Positions 26,098 through 34,779 of a DNA stretch of 64,000 nt are shown here, in pieces; the stretch's first letter is position 1; each line of letters starts with the position of its first letter. The notes beneath the pieces are model-generated. The model was not told the origin of the DNA. It saw only the letters and a program-made list of their open reading frames with translations, and did not search any database. The stretch is from RYN-111 sp963760125 (lineage in GTDB: Bacteria > Actinomycetota > Actinomycetes > Mycobacteriales > SCTD01): contig CAVXBV010000011.1 of NCBI GenBank assembly GCA_963760125.1, positions 1 through 64,000 of the forward strand, read 5' to 3'. The translations under genes and the position numbers were made by a program.

Positions 26098-27209
26098 CAG
26101 TGCGCCTCTCCGACGAAGCCGGCGTGGTAGTCCGCGAACTCCGCGTGCTGCTCGGCCAGCATCGCGGTCTGCTCGGCGTAGACCCGGTCGAAGATGACGT
26201 CCGGGTGCGGGTCGGGCATCTCCAGACAGCCCTGGCGGATCCTGGCCGCGAGCGCGTCGGCGTCGGCATCAACCGAGGCGAGGAAGTCCTTGTCGGCGAG
26301 CTGCTGCTTGAACAGGAACGACCGCATCCGCTCGAGCGGGTCCTTGAGCTTCCAGGCCTCGAGCTCCGAGCTCAGCCGGTAACGCGTCGGGTCGTCGGAC
26401 GTCGTGTGGGCGCCCATCCGGTAGGTGAACGCCTCGATGAGGGTCGGCCCCTGCCCGGAGCGGGCGAAGTCGAGCGCCTTGCGCGTCACGGCGTACGACG
26501 CCAGCACGTCGTTGCCGTCGACGCGCACCCCCGGGAAGCCGAAGCCCTCGGCGCGCTTGTAGAGCGGGATGCGGCTCTGCGTGGACGTCGGGGTGCTGAT
26601 GCCCCACTGGTTGTTCTGGCAGAAGAACACCACCGGCGCTTGGTAGGCCCCGGCCCAGACGAAGGCCTCGTTCACATCCCCCTGGCTGGAGGCGCCGTCG
26701 CCGAAGTAGGCGATGACCGCCTCGTCCTTGCTGTCGTCCCCCGAGCCGACGGCGCCGTCCTTCATCACGCCCATCGCATAGCCCGTGGCGTGCAGGGTCT
26801 GGCTGCCGATGACGATCGTGTAGAGGTTGAATCGCTTGTCCTGCGGGTCCCACCCCCCGTTGCTCGCCCCGCGGAACAGGCCGAGCAGCGTCAGGGGGTC
26901 GACGTCGCGGCACCAGGCGACCCCGTGCTCGCGGTACGTCGGGAACGCGAAGTCCTGCGGTCGCATCGCCCGTCCGCTCCCGACCTGCGCCGCCTCCTGG
27001 CCGAGCAGCGCGGCCCACAGCCCGAGCTCGCCCTGCCGCTGGAGCGCCGTCGCCTCGACGTCGATGCGCCGGACGAGGACGAGGTCGCGGTAGAGACCGC
27101 GGTACTCCTCGTCCGACAGGTCCACGTCGTAGTCCGGGTCGTGAACCCGTTCGCCTTCCGGCGTCAGCAGCTGGACGAGGGGGACGTCGCTGGCAAGCAC
27201 GGGCTGCAC
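26097..27209 (-). CDS. 2-oxo-acid dehydrogenase E1 component, alpha subunit
   Basis: 370 aa from GTG 27209. The ThDP/Mg motif GDGASSQGDVNEAF ending in CQNNQW is intact, and YREHGVAWCRDVDP and TYRMGAHTTSDDPTRYR (phosphorylation-loop equivalent) match BkdA/PdhA alpha subunits. It binds ThDP and carries out decarboxylation together with E1beta. It is the first gene of the operon; about 85 bp of non-coding DNA separates it from the SRPBCC gene, which must hold the promoter. Substrate is inferred, not proven, to be a branched-chain 2-oxo acid. Confidence 0.92.
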   Translation of the reverse strand: MQPVLASDVPLVQLLTPEGERVHDPDYDVDLSDEEYRGLYRDLVLVRRIDVEATALQRQGELGLWAALLGQEAAQVGSGRAMRPQDFAFPTYREHGVAWCRDVDPLTLLGLFRGASNGGWDPQDKRFNLYTIVIGSQTLHATGYAMGVMKDGAVGSGDDSKDEAVIAYFGDGASSQGDVNEAFVWAGAYQAPVVFFCQNNQWGISTPTSTQSRIPLYKRAEGFGFPGVRVDGNDVLASYAVTRKALDFARSGQGPTLIEAFTYRMGAHTTSDDPTRYRLSSELEAWKLKDPLERMRSFLFKQQLADKDFLASVDADADALAARIRQGCLEMPDPHPDVIFDRVYAEQTAMLAEQHAEFADYHAGFVGEAH

Positions 27210-27293
27210 GCGGGCTCCTGTCGCACGGGCCTCGGGATCGCCGGGACCGGTCGGGGGGCGGACCGCCTCATCGTGGCACGCGCGTGACGGCGG

Positions 27294-27749
27294 TCACACC
27301 TCGGCGGCTGCTTTCAGCGCCGCGAGCGTCGCCTCGAGGTTCGTGGCCGTGGCGTCCTCGCGGTCCGTGACCCCGGTGGCCAGGCCGCCCACCTTGGCGA
27401 ACCAGCCGGGCCGCCGGTCCTCCCACGTCTCGGTGACGGTGCACCCGCTGGTGGCGGGCTCGAGGACGTAGGACCAGTTGGCCACCGGCACGCCGAGGTA
27501 GCTCACGGCGAACGCGAACGCCTTCCCCGGCTCGCTGCGCACGACCTGCACGCTCGTGCTCCAGCGCCGTACGCCGTTCTTGTTGGTGCCCTTGAACCGT
27601 GCCCCGACCGTCGGTCCGGTCGCGCCGCCGAGCCACTTCCCGCCGGTGTTCTCGGGGCTGAGGGCACCCATCCCGGGCAGGTCGCTCACGAGTGCCCAGA
27701 CCTTCTCGGCGGGGGCGGCGATCTGGGTGCTGCGGCTGATGCTCGTCAT
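27294..27749 (-). CDS. SRPBCC (polyketide cyclase/START-like) family protein
   Basis: 151 aa. IAAPAEKVWALVSDLPGMG at the N-terminus, a central TVGARFKGTNKNG and a C-terminal VTDREDATATNLEATLAALK helix are typical of SRPBCC lipid- or ligand-binding cup proteins found throughout Actinobacteria. They usually bind a hydrophobic ligand; no catalytic role can be assigned. It is divergent from the BluB-CobT gene with only about 36 bp between starts, so the two may share control. Confidence 0.8.
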   Translation of the reverse strand: MTSISRSTQIAAPAEKVWALVSDLPGMGALSPENTGGKWLGGATGPTVGARFKGTNKNGVRRWSTSVQVVRSEPGKAFAFAVSYLGVPVANWSYVLEPATSGCTVTETWEDRRPGWFAKVGGLATGVTDREDATATNLEATLAALKAAAEV

Positions 27750-27785
27750 CGGCAGAGTGTGTCAGCCCCGGTCTACGGTGGAGCC

Positions 27786-29441
27786 GTGACCTACCCCAGG
27801 CCGGTGCCGCTGCTCGGCGACACCACCTCGGCCGCCGAGCGCGCGCAGGCCCCCGACGCCTGGGCCTTCCCCGAGGCGACCCGTCACGGCTTCTACGACG
27901 TGCTGGCTGCGCGCCGCGACGTGCGGCGCTACCGCCCGGACCCGGTGCCCGCCGACGTGCTCGAGCGGGTGCTGCTCGCGGCGCACCAGGCGCCGTCGGT
28001 GGGGCACTCCCAGCCCTGGCGGTTCGTGGTCGTGCAGGACCCGTCGGTGCGCGAGAAGGCCGCCTGGATGGCCGATCAGGAGCGCCTGGCCCAAGCCGCG
28101 CAGCTCGAGCCGGAGGCCGCGCGGCACCTGCTCGACCTGCAGCTCGAGGGCATCCGCGAGGCGCCGCTCGGCGTCGTCGTGTGCTGCGACCGGCGCGTCC
28201 CTGCAGCGGGGGTGCTGGGCCGCGCGACCTTCCCCGACGCCGACCTGTGGTCCTGCGCCTGTGCGATCCAGAACATGTGGCTGGCTGCCCGTGCCGAAGG
28301 ACTCGGCATGGGGTGGGTGACCCTGTTCGACCCTGCGTCTCTCGCGCTCCTGCTCGGCCTGCCCACCGGTGTGGTGAGCCTCGGGTGGATGTGCCTGGGC
28401 TGGCCCGACGAGCGCAACCCCGCCCCGGGGCTGGAGCGGGCAGGCTGGTCCCGTCGGCTGCCCCTCGCCGACGTCGTGCTGCACGACGGGTGGGCCGAAT
28501 CGGCGTCGCCGCCGTCCCGGCTGCGCGCTCCCGACCCTGCGCACGTCGTCGGCGCGCGGGACGGCGCGGACGTGCTGCTCACCCCACCGGGGTCGCTCGG
28601 CGTGCTCGACCGGGCGGTGGACCGGGTGGTGTCGGTGGGCCACGCTGCCGCGTCGACCGGGGTCCTCGTCCTGGCCGCCGGCCGGCACCCGGTGACCGGC
28701 CTGGGGGTGTCCGCCTTCCCCTCCTCGGTCACGGACGACGTCGTCGCCGCGGCGCGTGCGGGCACGGCGCTCGGCGTCGTCGCCGCCACGGCCTCCGGGC
28801 TGACGACCGTCGTGCTCGACGGGGGGTCCTCCACCGGGGACCTGCTGCACACCGACGCGCTGACGCCGGACGCCGTCGCGGCCTTGTTGGAGCAGGGCCG
28901 TGCTGCGGCGCCGGCCGGCGTCGTCGCGCTCGGGGAGGTGGGGATCGGCAACACCACCGTCGCCGCGGCCCTGGCCTGCGCCCTGCTCGGCCTCTCCCCG
29001 GACGCGACCGTCGGCCTCGGCTCCGGCGCGGACAGCGCGATGCTGGCCCGCAAGCGCGAGGTCGTGGCCGGTGCGCTCGAGCGCGTCGGCCCGGTGCAGG
29101 ACCCGCTGCACGCGCTCGCGGCGCTCGGTGGACCGGAGGTCGCGCTGCTGACGGGGGTCGTCCTGGGGGCCGCCGCGCAGGGGGCTGTGATCGTGCTCGA
29201 CGGCCTGCTCACGTCAGTGGCCGCGTTGGCGGCGGTCCAGCTCGAACCCGCGGTCGCGCAGCACCTGGTCGCCGGTCAGCGGTCCCGCGAGCGCGGACAC
29301 GGCGCCGTGCTCGCCCGGCTGGGGCTCGAGCCGCTGCTCGACCTGAGGTTGCGCGCCGGCGAGGGCGCGGGGGCCTGCTTCGCCACCGGGATGCTGCTCG
29401 CCGCGCTCCAGGTCCGTCGGGACACCGCCCGCACCCACTGA
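27786..29441 (+). CDS. BluB-CobT fusion: DMB synthase / NaMN:DMB phosphoribosyltransferase
   Basis: 551 aa from GTG 27786; an earlier GTG at 27759 is possible but would leave 9 bp from the divergent gene. Residues about 20-220 are BluB: FYDVLAARRDVRRYRPDPVP, HQAPSVGHSQPWRFVVVQD and FPDADLWSCACAIQNMWLAA, the nitroreductase-fold enzyme that fragments FMNH2 with O2 to 5,6-dimethylbenzimidazole. Residues about 265-545 are CobT: LTPPGSLGVLDRAVDRV, VALGEVGIGNTTVAAAL and LRAGEGAGACFATGMLLAAL, joining DMB to nicotinate mononucleotide. One chain thus makes and activates the lower ligand of cobalamin. The usual DHGV near the CobT start reads GRHPV. No other cobalamin gene is nearby. Confidence 0.9.
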   Translation: MTYPRPVPLLGDTTSAAERAQAPDAWAFPEATRHGFYDVLAARRDVRRYRPDPVPADVLERVLLAAHQAPSVGHSQPWRFVVVQDPSVREKAAWMADQERLAQAAQLEPEAARHLLDLQLEGIREAPLGVVVCCDRRVPAAGVLGRATFPDADLWSCACAIQNMWLAARAEGLGMGWVTLFDPASLALLLGLPTGVVSLGWMCLGWPDERNPAPGLERAGWSRRLPLADVVLHDGWAESASPPSRLRAPDPAHVVGARDGADVLLTPPGSLGVLDRAVDRVVSVGHAAASTGVLVLAAGRHPVTGLGVSAFPSSVTDDVVAAARAGTALGVVAATASGLTTVVLDGGSSTGDLLHTDALTPDAVAALLEQGRAAAPAGVVALGEVGIGNTTVAAALACALLGLSPDATVGLGSGADSAMLARKREVVAGALERVGPVQDPLHALAALGGPEVALLTGVVLGAAAQGAVIVLDGLLTSVAALAAVQLEPAVAQHLVAGQRSRERGHGAVLARLGLEPLLDLRLRAGEGAGACFATGMLLAALQVRRDTARTH

Positions 29442-29466
29442 CCCCGCACGCACTGACGGGAACAAC

Positions 29467-29498
29467 AGCGGGGCGCCTCCCCCCGGAAGCGCCCCGCT
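29467..29498. terminator. Hairpin terminator between bluB-cobT and mftF
   Basis: AGCGGGGCGC (29467-29476) pairs with GCGCCCCGCT (29489-29498), a 10-bp stem between convergent genes. It can end both the BluB-CobT transcript and the long mycofactocin transcript. Confidence 0.75.
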
Positions 29499-29641
29499 GG
29501 TCGAGCCGCTCGGCGAGCCGGGTTCCTGGGCACAACCCAAGGACTGAGTCGCACCGAGCGATGGGGGTGTGTTTCGTCGTCGGGTGACAATCTCCTGCCC
29601 CTACCCGCCCGAAATGTTCACCGGGCCGACACCGACCTCGT

Positions 29642-30922
29642 TCAGCGGCCCGTCCGGGGACGCAGTGGGACGGTCGTCCGCGTGGCCACGCACCCGCGGA
29701 GCACCCCTGCTCCGTAGGCCGCCTGGTCGAGCAGGGCGGTCCCGACGTACCGCACCGGGTCGAGGTCGGGACGGCGCTGCGCCCACTCCGTGAGGTACGG
29801 CGCCAGCAGGAGCGCTGCCACTCGCCGGTCCCGGGCGGCGAGCCACGCCAGCGGACCCAGCAGGGCGAGCGCGCGGCCCGTACCCAGCGCCGTCGAGGAG
29901 ACCGAGCCGGCGACGAGCCGCGCCGAGGCCGCCTGCTCGTGGACCTGCCGGTCGAGCCGGGCGGTCATCACGAGGGCGACACCTCCGGCCAGCACGGGTC
30001 GGCGGGCGAGCAGCAGGGCGAGCACGGCCGTCGGCCAGGGCGGGAGAACCAGGTGGGCGAGCCGGTCCGGGTGGCGCACCGACAGCGGCGCCGCCGACGT
30101 CCCGTAGCGGAAGCGGCGCACCAGCCGCTGCCACAGCCGCTGCGGCTCGGTGTGCCCCACGACGACCGACGGGTCGTAGCGGACCGTCCCGCCCGCGTCG
30201 ACCAGCCGCCAGAGGAGGTCGACGTCCTCGCCGTACCTGAGCCGCTCGTCGAAGGGGACCATCACCGCACGCCGGACCAGCAGGCAGGCGGTCGGCACGT
30301 AGGAGACGGCAGACCCCGGACGCACCGCCGCAGGCCACGGGCCGAGGTCGAGCGGCGAACGCGGCCCGCCCAGCACGCGGGGGGCGACGGCCACCACCTC
30401 GGGATCGAGCAGGTGACCCCGCAGCCGTTCCAGGGCGCCCGGGGGGAGAACCACGTCGCTGTCCACGAAGGCCACCACTGCGGAGTCGCCCAGGTGGTCG
30501 AGCGCGGTGTTGCGCGCGGCTGCCGGCCCGCCGTTGCTGCGGTGGACGTACGTCGCGCCGTGACCCGCGCAGACCGCGCGCACCTGGTCGGGGGCGAGCG
30601 AACCGTCGTCCACGACGAGCACGCGAGCAGGACCGAGCGACGTGAGGCAGCGGTCCAGGGCCGTCGGACGGTCACGCACCGGGACCACGACCAGCACGTC
30701 CGCGGTCGGGGCGAGCGGGGGCTGCGGATGGGCCGCGCCGGCGTCCACCAACCGCCTCGCGAACGCCCGAGATCCCTTGCCCTGCTGGACGTCGACGAGA
30801 GCCCGGCGACCGGACGGGCCCAGGCGCAGCAGGCGGCCGGTGGGCGTCAGGAGCAGGTCGCCCCGCACCCGCAGGCGACGGTCGAGCCGGACCGGCCAGC
30901 CCGCCGGGAGGTCAGAGGGCAA
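29642..30922 (-). CDS. mftF: Mycofactocin glycosyltransferase MftF
   Basis: 426 aa. GT2-fold transferase with VLVVVPVRDRPTALDRCLTS, VLVVDDGSLAPD and the DxD-like FVDSDVVLPPGALERLRGHL, followed by membrane-associated segments in the C-terminal third. In characterised systems MftF adds beta-1,4-glucose units to premycofactocinol, giving oligoglycosylated mycofactocin. It is the last gene of the operon and its start overlaps the SDR stop by 11 bases. The N-terminal 70 residues resemble a small MftF-specific domain (LRVRGDLLLTPTGRLLRLGP). Function is assigned from family plus cluster context. Confidence 0.93.
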   Translation of the reverse strand: MPSDLPAGWPVRLDRRLRVRGDLLLTPTGRLLRLGPSGRRALVDVQQGKGSRAFARRLVDAGAAHPQPPLAPTADVLVVVPVRDRPTALDRCLTSLGPARVLVVDDGSLAPDQVRAVCAGHGATYVHRSNGGPAAARNTALDHLGDSAVVAFVDSDVVLPPGALERLRGHLLDPEVVAVAPRVLGGPRSPLDLGPWPAAVRPGSAVSYVPTACLLVRRAVMVPFDERLRYGEDVDLLWRLVDAGGTVRYDPSVVVGHTEPQRLWQRLVRRFRYGTSAAPLSVRHPDRLAHLVLPPWPTAVLALLLARRPVLAGGVALVMTARLDRQVHEQAASARLVAGSVSSTALGTGRALALLGPLAWLAARDRRVAALLLAPYLTEWAQRRPDLDPVRYVGTALLDQAAYGAGVLRGCVATRTTVPLRPRTGR

Positions 30923-31697
30923 GGCCGCCGTCGACCGCGACGTCCGCGCCGGTGACCCCGGAGCTGTGCGGTCCGGCCAGCCAGACGAGGGCGGCCGCCA
31001 CCTCCTCCGGTTCGAGGAGGCGCTCGAGCGGCTGCTGGCGCGCGAAGTGCTCGACGTCCGCCAGGCCGTAGAGGCGGGCGCTCTCCTCGAGGACCGGCGT
31101 GCGGGTCGAGCCGGGGCTCACGCAGGAGGCGGTGACGCCCGTGCCACGCAGCTCAGCGGCCAGACCCCGGACGAGCCCGTTCACGCCGGCCTTCGCCGCG
31201 CAGTACGCCGCGAGCATCGGCAGTCCCCGCGTCGCGGCCGCGGAGCTCACCGCGACGAACCGTCCGGATCGTGGTTGCGGCCGGCGCAGCAGCACCGGGA
31301 TGGCTGCTCGGGCCAGCGCGATGACGCCGTGCAGGTCGACGTCGAGCACGACCTGCAGCTCGTCCGGGTGCTGCTCCCACAGGGGTACGCCGCCGGCCAC
31401 CACCCCCGCCACGGCGAGCGCCGCGTCGAGCCCCCCGAACTCCTGCTCCGCCAGCGCGACGACGCGCGCGAGATCGGCCGGGCTGGTCGTGTCCGCGACC
31501 GCCGTCACCACGCGGTCGCCCGCGAGAGCGTCGAGCTCCTCGCGCGTGCCCAGCGGGTACGGCAGGCGCAGGTCGTCGGCGCACCGGTCGGTCGCGATGA
31601 CGCACCAGCCCTCCGCCTCGAGCGCCCGGACCGTCGCCGCGCCGATGCCCCGCGCGGCGCCGGTGACCAGCGCGACCCGACCCGCTCCGTCGCTCAC
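30912..31697 (-). CDS. Mycofactocin-coupled SDR family oxidoreductase
   Basis: 261 aa. Rossmann motif TGAARGIGAATVRAL, catalytic YCAAK with upstream SSAAATRG, and the family-specific insertion ATDRCADDLRLPYPLGTREE, typical of SDRs that hold a non-exchangeable NAD and use mycofactocin as the external electron acceptor. Its substrate is probably an alcohol or carbonyl compound, not predictable here. Start overlaps the mftE stop as ATGA; the 3' end overlaps mftF. Its presence inside the operon suggests it is a dedicated user of the cofactor. Confidence 0.9.
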   Translation of the reverse strand: MSDGAGRVALVTGAARGIGAATVRALEAEGWCVIATDRCADDLRLPYPLGTREELDALAGDRVVTAVADTTSPADLARVVALAEQEFGGLDAALAVAGVVAGGVPLWEQHPDELQVVLDVDLHGVIALARAAIPVLLRRPQPRSGRFVAVSSAAATRGLPMLAAYCAAKAGVNGLVRGLAAELRGTGVTASCVSPGSTRTPVLEESARLYGLADVEHFARQQPLERLLEPEEVAAALVWLAGPHSSGVTGADVAVDGGLAL

Positions 31698-32380
31698 GCG
31701 GGCTCCAGGGTGAGCCAGTCGTCGACGGCCGCCTCGAGATCGTCGAGCGCCTCCACCAGCAGCTGCTCACCCTCGAGCGGCGAGGCGCCAGCGGGGTCGC
31801 CGAGGATCCCGTTGTCGGTGACGGCCCGCAGCCCTCCGCGGCGCAGTGCCGGCAGCAGCGTGGCGAGCCCCTCCACCGCCCCGGCGTCGCGGGCCTCCCC
31901 GACGCGCGTCGCGTCCAGGGCCAGCTGGACCGAGGTCTCGGTACGACCGGCGTGCGCGTCGCCCTTCCACCGCGGCGCCCAGAGCAGCACGTCGCGGGAC
32001 TCGTCCCGCAGCCGCGCGACCGCGGCGGTGAGGGTCGCGTGGTTGCCGCCGTGCCCGTTGAGCAGCAGGACGTGCGACCAGGTGTCGGTGGCGGACCGGA
32101 CCAGCTCCACGACCAGGAGCATCAGGGCCTCGTGGCCGATCGACAGCGTGCCGGGGAAGCCGGCGTGCTCGCCGCTGGCGCCGTACGGCAGGACCGGGGC
32201 GACCACGATCCCTTCGCGGCGCTGGGCGAGGCCGTGGGCCAGCGCCTCGGCGATGTCCGCGTCGGTGGACAGGGGCAGGTGGGGGCCGTGCTGCTCGGTG
32301 GAGCCGAGCGGGACGACGAGCACGTCACCACCGACCTGCGGCCACGTCAGGTCGCCGAGGCGGGTCACGTCAGGTCCCAA
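31694..32380 (-). CDS. mftE: Mycofactocin peptidase MftE (creatininase family)
   Basis: 228 aa. The creatininase fold with metal ligands is visible: VPLGSTEQHGPHLPLSTDAD (Glu, His, Asp) and LLLNGHGGNHATL, then a late Glu in TETSVQLALD. MftE releases the C-terminal Val-Tyr-derived dipeptide (AHDP) from the MftC-modified peptide. Start lies 16 bases inside the etfB 3' end, so it is translationally coupled. Length is normal. Confidence 0.94.
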   Translation of the reverse strand: MGPDVTRLGDLTWPQVGGDVLVVPLGSTEQHGPHLPLSTDADIAEALAHGLAQRREGIVVAPVLPYGASGEHAGFPGTLSIGHEALMLLVVELVRSATDTWSHVLLLNGHGGNHATLTAAVARLRDESRDVLLWAPRWKGDAHAGRTETSVQLALDATRVGEARDAGAVEGLATLLPALRRGGLRAVTDNGILGDPAGASPLEGEQLLVEALDDLEAAVDDWLTLEPA

Positions 32381-33234
32381 CCCGTGCGCTCCTCGGACAG
32401 GTAGCCGTTGCGCGTCATGAACTCCAGGAACGCGTCGACGGCCCCCGCAGCGTCGACCGGCCCCACGACCACGGGAGGGTCGTGCGACAGCAGCGCACCG
32501 GTCAGGGCCAGCAGTCGCTCGCGGGCGTTCCCGGTCGGGGCGGGGACGTGGCGCGGCCGGGGCCGGAGGGGCCGGGCCTGTACGACGCGGACCCGCGAGG
32601 CGGGCAGGCGCACGTCCACGACAGGGACCTCGGCGGTGGCGGCCGCGAGCGAGTCCGGCAGCGAGGCGCGGCGCAGCCGGACACCGGCCCCCTCGACGGA
32701 GCAGACCGCGGGCAGCGGCACCCGCATCTGCTCGCGGCGTCCGAAGTCCAGCCGGCGTTCAGCGACCAACCCCTCGTCGGTGAGCACCAGGGAGACGAGC
32801 CCGGGGGCCTGGGCCATCCCGAGCTCGTGCGCGACGAAGGCGGGCAGCGCTCCCGTTCCCCGGTCCGCGGAGCGGTCGGCGCACAGGACCAGGTCGGGGC
32901 GGTCGTCCCCGAGGGCCGCGATCAGCACCCGCGCGAGCTGCTGCTCGTCGGCGGCCAGCTCGTCGAGGTAGGAACCCGGCAGGGCGACACGCCGCACCTC
33001 AGCCCCCAGGGCCAGCAGCTCCCGCAGCGGACCGTCGCACTCCGCCCCTCCGGCGGTGAGGACGAGAACCCTTGCGCCCCACGCCTGTCCGAGCTGCAGG
33101 GCGTGCTCGACGGCCGCGGCGTCCGAGGCGCTGAGCGCCACCGCACGGGCGTCCCGTGCGACGGCACCCGTCAGGGGATCGACCTCAGCGCGCAGGTCGG
33201 TGCACCGAACGAGGGCGACGACCAGGTCAGCCAT
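32365..33234 (-). CDS. Mycofactocin-associated ETF beta subunit
   Basis: 289 aa from ATG 33234 (MADLVVALVRCTDLRAEVDP). The AANH-like fold of ETF-beta is indicated by ASDAAAVEHALQLGQ, LTAGGAECDGPLRELLALGA and LCADRSADRGTGALPAFVAH, followed by a C-terminal arm. The last 50 residues (HDPPVVVGPVDAAGAVDAFL to LSEERTGWDL) are an extension that ordinary ETF-beta lacks. Together with the alpha subunit it would carry one- or two-electron transfers between flavoenzymes. The start overlaps fixX by eight bases. Whether it binds AMP or a second FAD (bifurcating type) cannot be told by eye. Confidence 0.85.
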   Translation of the reverse strand: MADLVVALVRCTDLRAEVDPLTGAVARDARAVALSASDAAAVEHALQLGQAWGARVLVLTAGGAECDGPLRELLALGAEVRRVALPGSYLDELAADEQQLARVLIAALGDDRPDLVLCADRSADRGTGALPAFVAHELGMAQAPGLVSLVLTDEGLVAERRLDFGRREQMRVPLPAVCSVEGAGVRLRRASLPDSLAAATAEVPVVDVRLPASRVRVVQARPLRPRPRHVPAPTGNARERLLALTGALLSHDPPVVVGPVDAAGAVDAFLEFMTRNGYLSEERTGWDLT

Positions 33235-33517
33235 GGCGGAACACCACGCCGTGGCCACCGTCCGGGTAGGTCCAGGTGAGCGCACCCTCGGCGTTGCAGA
33301 CCTGGTAGCAGGTACCGCACTCGAAGCACTGCTCGTAGTTGAACAGGATGCCGCCGTCGCTGGTCGGCGCGAACAGGTTGGCCGGGCAGGCCGTGACGCA
33401 GGCCTTCGTCGTGCACGACCGGCAGACGTCGCTGTCGACGACGATGTGCGGTCGCTCCCCGACGCGGAACTCCACCGTCTCCATCCGCTCGTCGAACGCG
33501 ATCTCGTCGTAGCTCAC
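33227..33517 (-). CDS. FixX-like ferredoxin
   Basis: 96 aa from GTG 33517. Two cysteine clusters are present: CRSCTTKACVTACP and CFECGTCYQVC, giving at least one [4Fe-4S] cluster as in FixX and the iron-sulfur part of ETF:quinone oxidoreductase. It is the electron conduit partner of the FixC-like flavoprotein, whose stop overlaps this start as GTGA. The neighbouring order etfA-fixC-fixX-etfB is a complete Fix-type set with rearranged order. Confidence 0.88.
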   Translation of the reverse strand: MSYDEIAFDERMETVEFRVGERPHIVVDSDVCRSCTTKACVTACPANLFAPTSDGGILFNYEQCFECGTCYQVCNAEGALTWTYPDGGHGVVFRHG

Positions 33518-34779
33518 CGGAACACCCTCCCACCGCGCAGGCCGTCTGCGGCGAGGTGCCGCAGCTTCACGCCGTTCGCTTTCGCCGCGTCGCGCAGCAG
33601 GCGCAGCGCTCCCGGCTTGGCCGTCGGGTTGTTGACGGTGAACAGCCCCTGCACCAGGTCGGCGATCAGGCCCGGGTACTGCTGCTGCACGCGGTCGCTC
33701 AGCACCAGGCCCGGCGCCCCGCGCAGGCGCTTGTGGTCGGCCAGCACGAAGCTGCTCTCCAGGTCCTTGCGGTAGGCGTCGAGGTCGCCCGTGGCCGCTG
33801 CCCGGCCGGCGGCGAGCCCGGAGCCGATCGCGAAGTTGACGCCCTCGAGCCAGATGCCCGCGGCCAGGCACAGGCCCGCGGCGTCCCCGGTCACCAGGAA
33901 GCCGGGGGCCGAGAGCTCCGGCAGGTGGTCGTACCCGCCCTCGGGGATCAGGTGGGCGGCGTACTCCTTGACCGTGGCTCCCTGCACCCACGGAGCGATG
34001 GCCGGATGGGCCTTGAGATCGGCGATGAGGTCCTCGGCACGGACCTTCGAGGCGGCCAGCCCCGCGACGCTGACGACGACCCCGACCGAGAGGGTGTCGC
34101 GGTTGGTGTAGACGAAGCCACCCCCGGCGATGCCCCGGGTGCAGCCGAGGATCTCGACGTCGACGCCCTCGTCGCCCCGGACGCCGAACCGCTCCTCGAT
34201 GACCTCTCGCGGCAGGCTCAGGACCTCCTTGACGCCGAGGGTCAGGTGCTCCGGCTGCGTCGCGGGGAGCAGCCCGAGCTCCTTGGCCAGGAAGGAGTTC
34301 ACGCCGTCGGCGGCGATGACGACGCCTGCTCGGAGGTCACCGTCCGGGCGGTCGGTGCGCACCCCGACGACGCGGCCGTCCTCGACGATCAGGCCGGTGG
34401 CCACCGTGCTGGTAACGAGCTGGGCGCCGGCCTCGACGGCCTTGCCGGCCAGCCAGGAGTCGAAGTCGGCGCGGTAGACCGTGCACCCGTTGTACGGCGC
34501 CTTGCCCCAGTCGGTGGTGCGGAAGTCCACGGTGAGGGCCTGGTGGTCGGTGAGGACCATCGTCGAGCGCCGGGTGACCCAGCGCTGGAAGGGGACCTCC
34601 TCCCACCACCCGGGGAGCACGTCGTCGAGCACCCGGCCGTAGACCACGCCGCCGTAGGCGTTCTTGGACCCCGGGTAGGGGCCGCGCTCCAGCAGGACGA
34701 CGCTCTTGCCGGCGCGGGCGGCGGTGAGGGCGGCAGCGGCGCCCGCCGGCCCTGCGCCGACCACCAGGACGTCGATCAC
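33514..34779 (-). CDS. FixC-like FAD-dependent oxidoreductase (ETF:quinone reductase type)
   Basis: 421 aa. FAD motif MIDVLVVGAGPAGAAAALTA, second FAD contact GVVIAADGVNSFLAKELGLL and the FixC/ETF-QO motif GFLVTGDAAGLCLAAGIWLEG followed by GVNFAIGSG. With FixX it is the split equivalent of ETF-quinone oxidoreductase, moving electrons from reduced ETF to menaquinone at the membrane. Starts with ATGA overlap on etfA. In this operon it is a candidate exit route for electrons collected by mycofactocin. Confidence 0.9.
   Translation of the reverse strand: MIDVLVVGAGPAGAAAALTAARAGKSVVLLERGPYPGSKNAYGGVVYGRVLDDVLPGWWEEVPFQRWVTRRSTMVLTDHQALTVDFRTTDWGKAPYNGCTVYRADFDSWLAGKAVEAGAQLVTSTVATGLIVEDGRVVGVRTDRPDGDLRAGVVIAADGVNSFLAKELGLLPATQPEHLTLGVKEVLSLPREVIEERFGVRGDEGVDVEILGCTRGIAGGGFVYTNRDTLSVGVVVSVAGLAASKVRAEDLIADLKAHPAIAPWVQGATVKEYAAHLIPEGGYDHLPELSAPGFLVTGDAAGLCLAAGIWLEGVNFAIGSGLAAGRAAATGDLDAYRKDLESSFVLADHKRLRGAPGLVLSDRVQQQYPGLIADLVQGLFTVNNPTAKPGALRLLRDAAKANGVKLRHLAADGLRGGRVFR

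Noticed and set aside
27750..27785. Cobalamin riboswitch before the BluB-CobT gene
   Set aside because: Only about 36 bp separate the two divergent starts, far too short for a B12 aptamer.
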